From the NCBI GenBank assembly GCA_963730555.1, contig CAVSSS010000031.1, forward strand, positions 186,001-250,000: a DNA stretch of 64,000 nucleotides. Direction: 5' to 3'. Made by a program: the position numbers and the translations under genes. The notes beneath the pieces were generated by a model. That model did not search any database and was not told the DNA's origin. It saw only the letters and a list, made by a program, of their open reading frames with translations. The stretch's first letter is position 1; every line of letters begins with the position of its first letter. Shown here one piece after another: positions 26,016 through 35,455 of the stretch. The stretch comes from Roseiarcus sp963730555. Lineage in GTDB: Bacteria > Pseudomonadota > Alphaproteobacteria > Rhizobiales > Beijerinckiaceae.

Positions 26016-27725
26016 ATGACGCTTGTAGGCTGGGCGCAAATCGCGCTGACGCTGGTTCTGGTCGTTGGCTGCGCCATTCCGCTCAGCAAATTCATTGCCG
26101 ACGTGTACGCCGGCGAAAGAAGCTTTCTGAGCCCGGTATTCGGACCGGTCGAGCGCGGCTTTTACCGCCTGGCCGGGGTGGACCCGGCGCGCGAGCAGGA
26201 CTGGTTCGCCTATACGATCGCAATGGTCGTCTTTTCCGTTGCCGGATTCCTGTCGCTCTACGCCATCCAGCGGCTGCAGAGCTTTCTACCGCTGAACCCA
26301 CGTGGCTTCGGCGCGGTCGCGCCCGATCTCGCCTTCAATACCTCGACCAGTTTCATCACCAACACCAACTGGCAGAACTACAGCGGCGAGACGACGATAA
26401 GTCATCTGACCCAGATGCTCGGCCTCACCGTGCATAACTTCCTGTCGGCGGCGACGGGGCTGGCGATGGCTTTCGCGTTGGTTCGCGCCTTCGCGCGTTC
26501 GTCTGCTACCACCGTGGGGAATTTCTGGGTCGATGTGTCCCGTGTCACGCTTTACATCCTCCTTCCGATCTCGGTCGTCGGGGCGTTGGTCTTCGTCGCT
26601 TTAGGCATGCCGCAAACGCTCGCCGGCGCCGTAGACGCGACGACGCTCGAGGGCGCCAAGCAGACCATTTCGATCGGGCCGGTCGCGAGCCAGGAGATCA
26701 TCAAGGAGCTCGGGACTAACGGCGGCGGCTTCTTCAACGCCAATTCGGCGCATCCATTTGAAAACCCCAATGCCTGGACCAATCTCCTGGAAATCTGGGC
26801 GCTGCTCTTGATCCCGACGGCCTCGGTTCTGGCCTTTGGCCGCGCCGTCGGCGACATGCGGCAGGGATGGGCCATTCTGGCGGCGATGGGCGTCTTCCTC
26901 ATCGTCGGCATAGCCGTAGCCTATTGGTCGGAAACGTCAGGCAATCCGATTCTGACGGCGCTCGGCGTGGACCCTTCTGCGGGCAACCTGGAGGGCAAAG
27001 AGGTCCGCAACGGCCAGGCGTTCTCGGTCTTGTTCGCTACCGCGACAAGCGGCACCAGCACCGGCGCAGTCAACACCATGCACGATTCAATGACGCCGTT
27101 GGCCGGCATGGTCCCGATGTTCAACCTGCTCGCCGGCTGCATTTGGCCGGGAGGCGTCGGAGCGGGCCTTTATGGCTTCCTGGTCGTCGCGATCATCGCC
27201 GTGTTCGTCGCCGGGCTGATGGTCGGCCGCACACCCGAATATCTCGGCAAAAAGATCGAGGTGCGCGAAATGAAATTCGCGATGTTCGCGGTGCTGATCT
27301 ATCCGCTGATTGTCCTGGGCTTCACTGGCGCGTCGGTCTTATTGCAGACAGCGCTTGACAGCCTGAACAACAGCGGTCCGCACGGCCTCTCGGAAATCAT
27401 CTACCTCTTCGCTTCGAGCAACGCCAACAACGGTTCGGCGTTCGCCGGTATCAACGGCAATACGCTCTGGTTCAACACGACAGGTGGCCTCGCCATGCTG
27501 CTTGGCCGCTTCGCTTATGTGGTGCCGGTGCTGGCCATGGCCGGATCGCTCGCGGCCAAGAAGAAGATCCCGGCTTCTTCGGGGACCTTCCCGACCGACG
27601 GGCCGCTGTTCGTCGGCCTGTTGGTCGGCGTGATCGTCATTCTCTACCTCTTGCAATATTTCCCGGCGCTCTCGCTGGCGCCGATCGTCGAGCACTTCCT
27701 GATGCTCAACGGAAAAACCTTCTGA
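26016..27725 (+). CDS. kdpA: KdpA, potassium-binding and translocating subunit
   Basis: A 569-residue membrane protein with about ten spans, normal for KdpA. The selectivity-filter-like repeats are present (NTSTSFITNTNWQNY, GTNGGGFFNANSAHPFENP, FATATSGTSTGAVNTMHDS, ASSNANNGSAFAGINGN). KdpA is related to the potassium-channel superfamily and selects K+ for the high-affinity KdpFABC pump used at low external potassium. The ATG follows an AAAAAGGTGATGCG leader. It is upstream of kdpB in the standard order. Confidence 0.97.
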   Translation: MTLVGWAQIALTLVLVVGCAIPLSKFIADVYAGERSFLSPVFGPVERGFYRLAGVDPAREQDWFAYTIAMVVFSVAGFLSLYAIQRLQSFLPLNPRGFGAVAPDLAFNTSTSFITNTNWQNYSGETTISHLTQMLGLTVHNFLSAATGLAMAFALVRAFARSSATTVGNFWVDVSRVTLYILLPISVVGALVFVALGMPQTLAGAVDATTLEGAKQTISIGPVASQEIIKELGTNGGGFFNANSAHPFENPNAWTNLLEIWALLLIPTASVLAFGRAVGDMRQGWAILAAMGVFLIVGIAVAYWSETSGNPILTALGVDPSAGNLEGKEVRNGQAFSVLFATATSGTSTGAVNTMHDSMTPLAGMVPMFNLLAGCIWPGGVGAGLYGFLVVAIIAVFVAGLMVGRTPEYLGKKIEVREMKFAMFAVLIYPLIVLGFTGASVLLQTALDSLNNSGPHGLSEIIYLFASSNANNGSAFAGINGNTLWFNTTGGLAMLLGRFAYVVPVLAMAGSLAAKKKIPASSGTFPTDGPLFVGLLVGVIVILYLLQYFPALSLAPIVEHFLMLNGKTF

Positions 27726-27738
27726 TCGGAGACAAGAC

Positions 27739-29793
27739 ATGGCTTCGAAAGCCAAGCCGCAAGGCCTGTTCGACGGCAAGATCGTCGCCGCCGCCTCGGT
27801 CGACGCGCTGCGCAAGCTCAACCCGCACGCGCTCATGAAGAACCCGGTTATCTTCGTCACCGAAGTGGTGTCGCTGATGGTGACCCTGTTCTTCATCCGC
27901 GACCTTGTGACCCAGAACGGCATGGCGTCGTTTTCGGGCCAGATCGCCGCCTGGCTGTGGTTCACGGTGCTGTTCGCCAATTTCGCCGAAGCCGTCGCCG
28001 AAGGGCGTGGCAAGGCGCAAGCCGACGCTTTGCGCCGCACGCGCAGCGACACGCGCGCCAAGCGCTATCTCGATCCGGCGAATCTCGGCGGCGTCGTCGA
28101 AGGCGTCAACGCTCTCGATCTTCGTCTGGGCGACGTCGTGCTGGTTGAGGCCGGCGAGGTCATCCCCGGCGATGGCGACATCGTCGAAGGGGTCGCCTCG
28201 GTCAATGAATCAGCGATTACCGGCGAGTCGGCGCCCGTCATCCGCGAAGCAGGAGGCGACCGGTCGGCCGTCACTGGCGGAACGACGGTGCTGTCCGATT
28301 TCATCAAGGTCAGGATCACCGCCGCGCCGGGATCGACCTTCATCGACCGGATGATCGCGCTGGTCGAAGGCGCCGAACGCCAGAAGACGCCGAACGAACT
28401 GGCGCTGTCCATTCTGCTGGCTGGGCTCACCATCATCTTTCTGATCGTCTGCGTCACTCTGTGGCCAATCGCGAAATATTCCGGGACTGTCTTGTCCGCG
28501 ACCGTCTTGATCGCCCTGCTCGTCTGCCTCATTCCGACGACGATCGGCGGACTTCTATCGGCGATCGGCATCGCCGGCATGGATCGGCTTGTGCGTTTCA
28601 ACGTCATTGCGACTTCCGGCCGCGCGGTTGAGGCGGCCGGCGACGTCGATACGCTCTTGCTCGATAAGACCGGGACGATCACCTACGGCAATCGCATGGC
28701 GACCGAGTTCTTGGCCGTCAACGGCGTACGGGCCGAGGATCTCGCCGCCGCAGCGCTTGCCTCGAGTCTAGCCGACGATACGCCCGAGGGCCGATCGATC
28801 GTCGCTCTTGCCAAAGGCGATTTCGGCCTCGCCGAGCCGAAGTTCGATCCGCAGAAGACGGTCGTCGTGCCGTTCACCGCGCAGACCCGCATTTCGGGCG
28901 TCGACATCGCCGGCGGCTGGATCCGAAAAGGCGCAATTGACTCGATCCTGCGCTATCTCAAGCTGCCAATTGAAAAGACGCCGATCGAGTTCCGTCAAGC
29001 GGTCGAGCGGGTCGCGATGTCGGGCGGCACGCCGCTCGCGGTCGCGGAGGACGGCCGATTGCTGGGCGTCATCCATCTCAAAGACATCGTCAAGCCCGGC
29101 ATCAAGGAGCGTTTCGCGGCGATGCGCGCGATGGGCATCCGGACCGTCATGGTGACTGGCGATAATCCCGTCACCGCCGCCGCGATCGCTTCCGAAGCCG
29201 GCGTCGACGACTTTTTCGCCGAGGCGACCCCGGAGGACAAGCTTGCCTATATCCGCAAGGAGCAGTCCGGCGGCCGGCTGATCGCCATGTGCGGCGACGG
29301 CACCAACGATGCGCCGGCGCTTGCTCAAGCCGATGTGGGCGTTGCGATGCAGACCGGCACGCAAGCGGCCCGCGAAGCCGGCAACATGGTCGATCTCGAT
29401 TCCAATCCGACAAAACTCATCGAAATCGTCGAGATCGGGAAGCAGCTCCTGATGACGCGCGGCTCGCTCACGACCTTCTCGATCGCCAACGACGTCGCGA
29501 AATATTTCGCCATCCTTCCGGCCATGTTCGCCGCGACCTATCCGGTTCTCGGAACGCTCAATGTGATGCGCCTCGCCTCGTCGCAGTCGGCGATCCTGTC
29601 CGCCGTCATCTTCAACGCCCTGATCATCATCGCCCTGATCCCGCTCGCGCTGAAGGGCGTCACCTACCGGCCGATCGGCGCGGCGGCCCTGCTCAGGCGC
29701 AATCTCCTCATCTATGGCCTGGGCGGCCTGATCCTGCCCTTCATCGGCATCAAGGCGATCGACGTTGTCGTCGCCGCCCTCCACCTCGCTTAA
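27739..29793 (+). CDS. kdpB: KdpB, P-type ATPase catalytic subunit
   Basis: A 684-residue P1-type ATPase. It has the actuator TGES motif (AITGESAPVI), the phosphorylation loop LLDKTGTITYG, the nucleotide-domain KGA segment (WIRKGAID), the hinge MVTGDNPVTAAAIA and GDGTNDAPALAQADVGVAM. It hydrolyses ATP to drive K+ uptake with KdpA, KdpC and KdpF in the inner membrane. Length and motifs are complete, with no disruption. It begins 13 bases after kdpA with a GGAG ribosome site. Confidence 0.97.
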   Translation: MASKAKPQGLFDGKIVAAASVDALRKLNPHALMKNPVIFVTEVVSLMVTLFFIRDLVTQNGMASFSGQIAAWLWFTVLFANFAEAVAEGRGKAQADALRRTRSDTRAKRYLDPANLGGVVEGVNALDLRLGDVVLVEAGEVIPGDGDIVEGVASVNESAITGESAPVIREAGGDRSAVTGGTTVLSDFIKVRITAAPGSTFIDRMIALVEGAERQKTPNELALSILLAGLTIIFLIVCVTLWPIAKYSGTVLSATVLIALLVCLIPTTIGGLLSAIGIAGMDRLVRFNVIATSGRAVEAAGDVDTLLLDKTGTITYGNRMATEFLAVNGVRAEDLAAAALASSLADDTPEGRSIVALAKGDFGLAEPKFDPQKTVVVPFTAQTRISGVDIAGGWIRKGAIDSILRYLKLPIEKTPIEFRQAVERVAMSGGTPLAVAEDGRLLGVIHLKDIVKPGIKERFAAMRAMGIRTVMVTGDNPVTAAAIASEAGVDDFFAEATPEDKLAYIRKEQSGGRLIAMCGDGTNDAPALAQADVGVAMQTGTQAAREAGNMVDLDSNPTKLIEIVEIGKQLLMTRGSLTTFSIANDVAKYFAILPAMFAATYPVLGTLNVMRLASSQSAILSAVIFNALIIIALIPLALKGVTYRPIGAAALLRRNLLIYGLGGLILPFIGIKAIDVVVAALHLA

Positions 29794-29809
29794 AGTTCAG
29801 GCTGATCCC

Positions 29810-30416
29810 ATGCTCCAGCACATACGTCCCGCGCTCGTCCTTATCGTTCTTTTCAGCATCCTTATCGGACTCGTCTATCCGTTGGCGGTGACGGGGATCG
29901 CTCAGATCGCCCTGCCCTACCAGGCGAACGGAAGCCTGATCCAAAAGGATGGCGTCGTCATCGGCTCGGTGCTGATCGGGCAGTGGTTCAAGAGCGACCG
30001 CTATTTCCACCCGCGTCCCTCCGCCACCACCGACACCGACCCCAACGATTTAACCAAGACAATCGACGCGCCCTACAACGCCGCCAATTCGTCGGGCTCG
30101 AACCTTGGCCCGACCTCGCAAAAGCTCGTCAACCGGGTGAAGGGGGGCGTCGAGGCCTGGCGCGCGATGGCGGGCCAAGGCCCGGTTCCCGCCGACGCTG
30201 TGACGACATCCGCCTCGGGGCTCGATCCCGACGTCTCGCCAGAGACCGCCTTGGGCCAGGTCGCCTCGGTGGCGAAGGCGCGGGGCTTGCCCGAGGACAA
30301 AGTGCGGGCGCTCGTCGAAGGCGCGATCGACGGGTCGGGCTTTAGGATTGATTGGCGAGCCGAGAGTCAACGTTTTGCGGCTGAATTTGGCGCTGGATGG
30401 GTTAAAAGCGTCATGA
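29810..30416 (+). CDS. kdpC: KdpC, accessory subunit of the Kdp ATPase, frameshifted near 30340
   Basis: Start at ATG 29810 (MLQHIRPALVLIVLFSILIG), one N-terminal membrane helix, then the KdpC signature blocks: PYQANGSLIQKDGVVIGSVLIGQ, FHPRPSA and SNLGPTSQKL. The family C-terminus should read LGLIGEPRVNVLRLNLALD. That sequence is present (IGEPRVNVLRLNLALDGLKAS, stop TGA 30414-30416) but in the next frame, after a one-base indel at about 30335-30350. Without correction the frame runs on into kdpD to 30523. The corrected protein is about 200 residues, normal for KdpC, so an assembly error is most likely. Confidence 0.88.
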
Positions 30417-30435
30417 CGACGACCCATGAGCGCCG

Positions 30436-33138
30436 ATGGCCCCATCCAACCGCCCCGACGCCGCACGGCCCGACCCGGACGCCCTTCTCGCGGCGTTCCG
30501 GCGGGAGAGCGCCGGCCGGCTGAAGGTTTTCCTCGGCGCCGCGCCCGGCGTCGGCAAGACCTACGCCATGTTGCAGAACGCGCGGCGGCTGAAAGACGAA
30601 GGCGTCGATGTCCTCATCGGCCTCGTCGAAACGCATGGCCGCGCCGAGACGAGCGCGCTCGTCGAAGGGCTCGAAGTCCTGCCCCGGCGCAAGATTGAAT
30701 ACCACGGGCGCACCCTCGAAGAATTCGACATCGACGCAGCGCTCAAGCGCAAGCCCAAGCTGATCGTCGTCGACGAACTCGCCCACACCAACGCGCCCGA
30801 CAGCCGGCATCCCAAGCGCTGGCAGGACGTCCAGGAACTCCTTGACGCAGGCATCAGCGTCTGGACCGCTCTCAATATCCAGCATCTGGAGAGCCTCGCC
30901 GACGTCGTTTCCCGTATCACGGGCGTCGCCGTGCGCGAGACCGTCCCCGACCGCGTCCTGCAGCAGGCCGCCGACGTCGTCCTGGTCGATCTCACGCCTG
31001 AAGAGCTCATTCAACGCCTGAACGACGGCAAGGTCTATGTGCCGGAGACAGCCCGGCGGGCGACGCAGAACTTCTTCACCCCCGGCAATTTGACCGCTTT
31101 GCGCGAATTGGCGCTGCGCCGCACGGCTGATCGCGTCGACGATCAGATGGTCGACTATCTGCGTGAAAAGGCGATTGAAGGTCCGTGGGCGGCGTCCGAG
31201 CGCCTGCTCGCCTGCGTCGGGGCGGACGAAGTGTCGGAGCGGGTCTTGAGGCGCGCAAGCCAGCTCGCGACCGGCCTCAATGCGGAATGGACCGCCGTCA
31301 CGGTCGAGACCATCGGTCAGGCCGCCGACGCCAAGCGCGCCAACCGGCTGGCCAAGGTGTTTTCTCTCGCCGAGCGCCTGGGCGGCCAGACGATGCGCCT
31401 TCAGGGGAGCGACTATCCAAAGGAAATCTTGAAGCTCGCCACGCGCGAAAACTTCACTCAGATCGTGCTCGGCCAGTCGCGGGCGGGAGCCTTGCGCCGG
31501 CTTCTCGGTCGGTCGCTGCCGGACGCTCTGATGCGCCGCGCCGACGGAATTGAGATTTACATCGTTCCGGGTGAAGCAGCGCCACGCTCGTTATGGCCGG
31601 ATCTCAAGCCGCTTCTGGGCCGTCGGGGGCTTGGACTCGAAATCGCCGCCGCGCTCGTTTCCGTCGCGGCCGCCGTCGCAGTCGCCGAGGCGCTCTCCGA
31701 GGTTCTTAAGCTTCCCAATCTTTCGATGATCTTCCTTACCGCGGTTCTATTCTGCGCGGTGAGGTTTGGAACCCGCGCCGCGGTGATCGCTTCGCTCTCT
31801 TCGTTCGCCGCCTACAACTTCTTCTTCATCGCGCCGATCTATACCTTCACCGTGGCGCAGCCGCAGGAACTGTTCGCGCTCCTCATTTTTCTCGCTGTCG
31901 CCGTGCTCACCGGATCGTTGACGGGGCGCGTCCGCGACCAGCGGGAGACGGTGATCAGGAACGCCGAAGTTACCCAGTCGCTCTACGATTACTCGCGCAA
32001 GCTTTCCGGCGCTTCGCGCGCCGGACGACGTGCTATGGGCGGCCGCGGCGCATCTGCACGAGACGTTTGGCGGCCGCATCGTGCTCCTGGTCGCCGATCA
32101 GGACGAACTGCAGATCCGCGCCGCCTGGCCGCCGGACGCACAATTGGACGCCGCCGCTCTCGGCGCAGCGAACTGGGCGCAGCAGAAGAAGGAGCCGGCG
32201 GGCTGGGGGACCGGGACGCTGCCTCGCGTCGCCTATCAGTTTCGGCCACTCCTCGCCGCGCGCGGGGCGATCGCGGTCTGCGGCTTTGAGCCGCATTCCG
32301 CGGTCGAGCCGATCACGGCGGAGCACGAGCGGGCGCTGACCGCGATCCTCGACTTGACCGCGATCGCGCTCGACCGGGCGCTGCTCGCGCGCGAGGCGGT
32401 AAATGCGGCGACGATGCAGGAAAACGAGAAGGTGCGGGATGCGCTGCTCGACTTGCTTTCGCATGATCTGCGCACGCCATTGTCGGCCATCGCAGGCGCG
32501 GCGAGTTCGTTGCGCGCGTTGGCGATAAGATGAGCCCATCCGAACGGCTCGAACTTCTGTCGTCGATCGAAGAAGAGACGGGCCGCCTCGCGCGCTTCGT
32601 CGCCAATTTCCTGGATATGTCGCGGATCGAGGCGGGCGGGCTCAAGGTCAATCGCGATCTGGTCTCCATCGCGGATGTGGTGCAGGGGGCGGTCGAGCGC
32701 AGCCGCAAGGCGTTTCCTGGCCAGCCGGTGCGCGTCAGCCTCGCCCCCGACCTGCCTTTCGTGCGCGGCGACGACAAACTGCTCGAGCAGGTTTTGTTCA
32801 ACCTGCTCGACAACGCGCATAAATACGCGGGCGACGCGGGCGCGACCGTTCACGCCCGGCAGGAGGGCGCCGAGATCGTGCTCACCGTCACCGACGAGGG
32901 TCCCGGAATCAAGCCAGCGGAACTCGAGCGCATCTTCGAGAAGTTCTATCGCGGGGGGCGCGCCGATGGGCGCAAGGCAGGCACGGGCCTCGGTCTTTCG
33001 ATCTCTCGTCGCCTTGTCGAAGCCATGGGGGGAACGATCGTGGCGCAGAGCCCGGCGGTGCGCAGGCGCGGAACCCGATTTGTCGTGCGGCTTCCCGTCG
33101 CCCAGCCGACGCCGATCGCATCGAGTCCGGCGGCATGA
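30436..33138 (+). CDS. kdpD: KdpD, sensor histidine kinase, frameshifted near 32018 and 32525
   Basis: The N-terminal KdpD domain has the Walker A site FLGAAPGVGKTYAML and LIVVDELAHTNAP, then a universal-stress-protein domain, then four membrane spans (about residues 395-510). A one-base shift at about 32018 is needed to continue into a GAF-like segment (LWAAAAHLHETFGGRIVLL). The kinase region has the phospho-acceptor LSHDLRTPLSAIAG, and a second shift at about 32525 (a missing G after GCGTTG restores RALGDKMSPSERLELLSS). It then has DNAHKYA (N box), DEGPGI and GTGLGLSI. Corrected length about 900. It senses K+ limitation or turgor and phosphorylates KdpE. Both indels look like homopolymer errors. 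Confidence 0.87.
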
Positions 33139-33821
33139 CAGGCCCGCGCATTCTGGTGGTCGACGATGAGCCGCAGATTCAGCGGTTTCTCTCCGTTGCG
33201 CTCAGCGCCGCCGGTTTTCAGGTGCAAACGGCCGAGACCGGCGCGCAGGCTTTGCGGCTGGCGGCCACGGGCGCGCCCGATCTCATCGTCCTCGATCTCG
33301 GCCTGCCCGACCGCGACGGCAAGGACGTGCTGCGCGACATCCGCCAGTTCTCGACGACTCCAGTGATCGTGCTCTCCGCGCGCGATCGCGAAGCAGAGAA
33401 GATCGAGGCGCTCGATCTCGGCGCCGACGATTATGTCGAGAAGCCTTTCGGGATTGGCGAACTGACCGCGAGGCTAAGGGCCGCGCTCAGACATGCAGCC
33501 CGGTCAGCAGAGCCCGTCCAGCGGGTCGAGGTCGAAGGCGTCGTCATGGATTTCGACAAGCGTCTCGTCACCCGCGATGGCGCGCCAATCAAGCTGACGC
33601 CGAAGGAATACGACCTGCTCGCAGTCCTCTTTCGCAACGCCGGCCGGGTGGTGACCCACCGCCAAATACTGTCCTCGGTCTGGGGTCCGGCGCATCGCGA
33701 GGACACCCAGTATCTCAGGGTGTTCATCGGCCAGCTCAGGGCCAAGATCGAGCGCGATCCTACGGCGCCCGCGATCGTCAAAACGGAGCCGGGCGTCGGC
33801 TACCGGGCCGCCGAGCCCTGA
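33135..33821 (+). CDS. kdpE: KdpE, response regulator
   Basis: A 228-residue OmpR-type response regulator that overlaps the end of kdpD by 4 bases (ATGA). The receiver domain has the acidic pair (VVDDEPQIQ), the phospho-acceptor Asp in LIVLDLGLPDRDG, and the conserved Lys in YVEKPFG. The C-terminal winged helix carries LTPKEYDLLAVLFRNAGRVV and LRVFIGQLRAKIE. Phosphorylated KdpE activates the kdpFABC promoter, expected in the gap before 25819. Confidence 0.95.
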   Translation: MTGPRILVVDDEPQIQRFLSVALSAAGFQVQTAETGAQALRLAATGAPDLIVLDLGLPDRDGKDVLRDIRQFSTTPVIVLSARDREAEKIEALDLGADDYVEKPFGIGELTARLRAALRHAARSAEPVQRVEVEGVVMDFDKRLVTRDGAPIKLTPKEYDLLAVLFRNAGRVVTHRQILSSVWGPAHREDTQYLRVFIGQLRAKIERDPTAPAIVKTEPGVGYRAAEP

Positions 33822-33916
33822 GGCGCGCAGGCGTCCGCCTCACGGCCTGTGATCAATTCTTCGGCGCCGCCGCTCGATTTTCTGGCGCCTAACCCTGCGA
33901 ATCATTGGAGTTTCTC

Positions 33917-33931
33917 TGGCACGCTCGTTGC
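33917..33931 (+). promoter_or_regulatory. Sigma-54 (RpoN) promoter of the urt operon
   Basis: TGGCACGCTCGTTGC matches the -24/-12 consensus TGGCACG-N4-TTGC at every conserved base. It lies about 75 bases before the urtA ATG. Sigma-54 with NtrC is the usual nitrogen-limitation control of urea uptake. I did not find a clear NtrC binding dyad upstream. Confidence 0.8.
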
Positions 33932-34006
33932 GAAGTGGCCCCCGGCCCCGAGGGAGGGGTCGGGACCGGGCCCTCACAAGGGGGCGCAATCGACGAGGCT
34001 AAAACA

Positions 34007-35378
34007 ATGTCGTTGACGAGACGGACTTTTCTTTATGCGTCCGGGGCAGCCCTGGGAGGGGCGACTGCGCTCGGTGGAATGCCCGCGCTGGAAGGAGCCG
34101 CCGCGCTCGGCGGGGCGGGCGCTCTGGGGGGCGCGCTTGCGCTGGGATCGACTTCGGCCTTCGCGCGCCGACGAAACGATCAAGATCGGCATTCTGCATT
34201 CGCTGTCCGGCACGATGGCGATCAGCGAGACCACGCTCAAGGACGTGATGCTGATGCTGATCGACGAGCAGAACAAGAAAGGTGGCGTGCTCGGCAAGAA
34301 GCTTGAGGCGGTTGTGGTCGACCCGGCCTCGAACTGGCCGCTGTTCGCAGAAAAGGCCAAGGAGCTGATTGAAAAAGACAAGGTTTCGGTCGTCTTCGGC
34401 TGCTGGACGTCTGTGTCGCGCAAGTCGGTGCTGCCGGTGTTCAAGGAGCTCAACAACATGCTGTTCTATCCCGTCCAGTACGAGGGCGAGGAATTGGAAC
34501 GCAATGTCTTTTATACCGGCGCGGCGCCTAACCAGCAGGCGATTCCCGCGGTCGACTATCTGATGAGCGACGACGGCGGCGCGGTCAAACGCTGGGTTCT
34601 CGAGGGCACCGACTACGTCTATCCGCGCACGACCAACAAGATCCTCGCCGCCTATCTGAAACTGAAGGGCGTGCCGGACGAAGACGTGATGATCAATTAT
34701 ACGCCATTCGGCTTCTCCGATTGGCAGACGGAAGTGTCGAAGATCAAGGCGTTCGGTTCGGCAGGCAAGAAGACCGCGGTCGTCTCGACGATCAACGGCG
34801 ACGCCAACGTGCCCTTCTACAAGGAGCTCGGCAACCAGGGCGTCAAGGCGACCGACATCCCGGTCGTCGCGTTCTCGGTCGGCGAGGAGGAGCTTGCGGG
34901 CCTCGACACCAAGCCGCTCGTCGGCCATCTCGCCGCGTGGAACTATTTCGAGTTGATCGACACGCCCGCCAACAAGGAGTTCATCGCCAAGTGGCATGAT
35001 TTCACCAAGAAGCCGAAGCGGACCACCAACGACCCGATGGAGGCCCACTACATCGGCTTCAACATGTGGGCGAAAGGGGTCGAGAAGGCGCAAAGCTTCG
35101 AGCCGGATAAGGTGATCCCGGCGATGATCGGCGTCGCGGTGCCGAACCTGACCGGCGGCCTCTCGACGATGATGCCGAACCACCACATCACGAAGCCCGT
35201 CTATATCGGCGAGATCCAGGCCGACGGCCAGCTCAACACCGTCTGGCAGACGCCGGGAACAGTGGTGGCGCAGGAATGGTCACCCTATCTCGAGGGTTCC
35301 AAGGACCTGATCGCCGATTGGCGCCCGCCAATGTCGTGCGGCAATTTCAACGTCAAAACCGGCAAGTGCGGCGGCTGA
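34007..35378 (+). CDS. urtA: UrtA, urea ABC transporter substrate-binding protein, frameshifted near 34168
   Basis: ATG 34007 opens a twin-arginine signal (SLTRRTFLYASGAAL) followed by an unusually long run of tandem A-L-G-G-x-x units up to SAFA. At about 34168 one base is missing. The mature protein continues in the next frame with DETIKIGILHSLSGTMAIS, FGCWTSVSRKSVLPVF, PVQYEGEE, YTGAAPNQQAIPA, TDYVYPRTTNK and STINGDANVPFYKELGNQ, all hallmark UrtA blocks. It binds urea in the periplasm and delivers it to UrtBC. About 455 residues when corrected. The gene heads urtABCDE, preceded by a sigma-54 promoter and followed by a terminator-like hairpin. Confidence 0.92.
34049..34150 (+). repeat. 18-bp tandem repeat within the UrtA signal peptide
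   Basis: Five and two-thirds copies of an 18-base unit, starting GCCCTGGGAGGGGCGACT and ending GCGCTGGGATCG, encode a period-six peptide A-L-G-G-x-x. They lie in the hydrophobic core of the Tat signal. The copies are diverged but in phase. Confidence 0.8.
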
Positions 35379-35390
35379 CGTTGACGTCCG

Positions 35391-35432
35391 GGCCCCTCCC
35401 CTCTTCCTCCCGAGGGAGAGGGGCCTTTCTTC
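35391..35432 (+). terminator. Terminator or attenuator between urtA and urtB
   Basis: GGCCCCTC (35391-35398) and GAGGGGCC (35418-35425) form a strong stem, extended inside by CCTC and GAGG, followed by TTTCTTC. It lies just after the urtA stop and would lower expression of the permease genes relative to the binding protein. Confidence 0.65.
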
Positions 35433-35455
35433 ATAAGGCCGGATGACGTCGGCCC

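Noticed and set aside
33999..35186. A 395-codon minus-strand frame opposite urtA
   Set aside because: UrtA is certain by its motifs; the antisense frame is rich in Arg, His and Asp as expected for a shadow.
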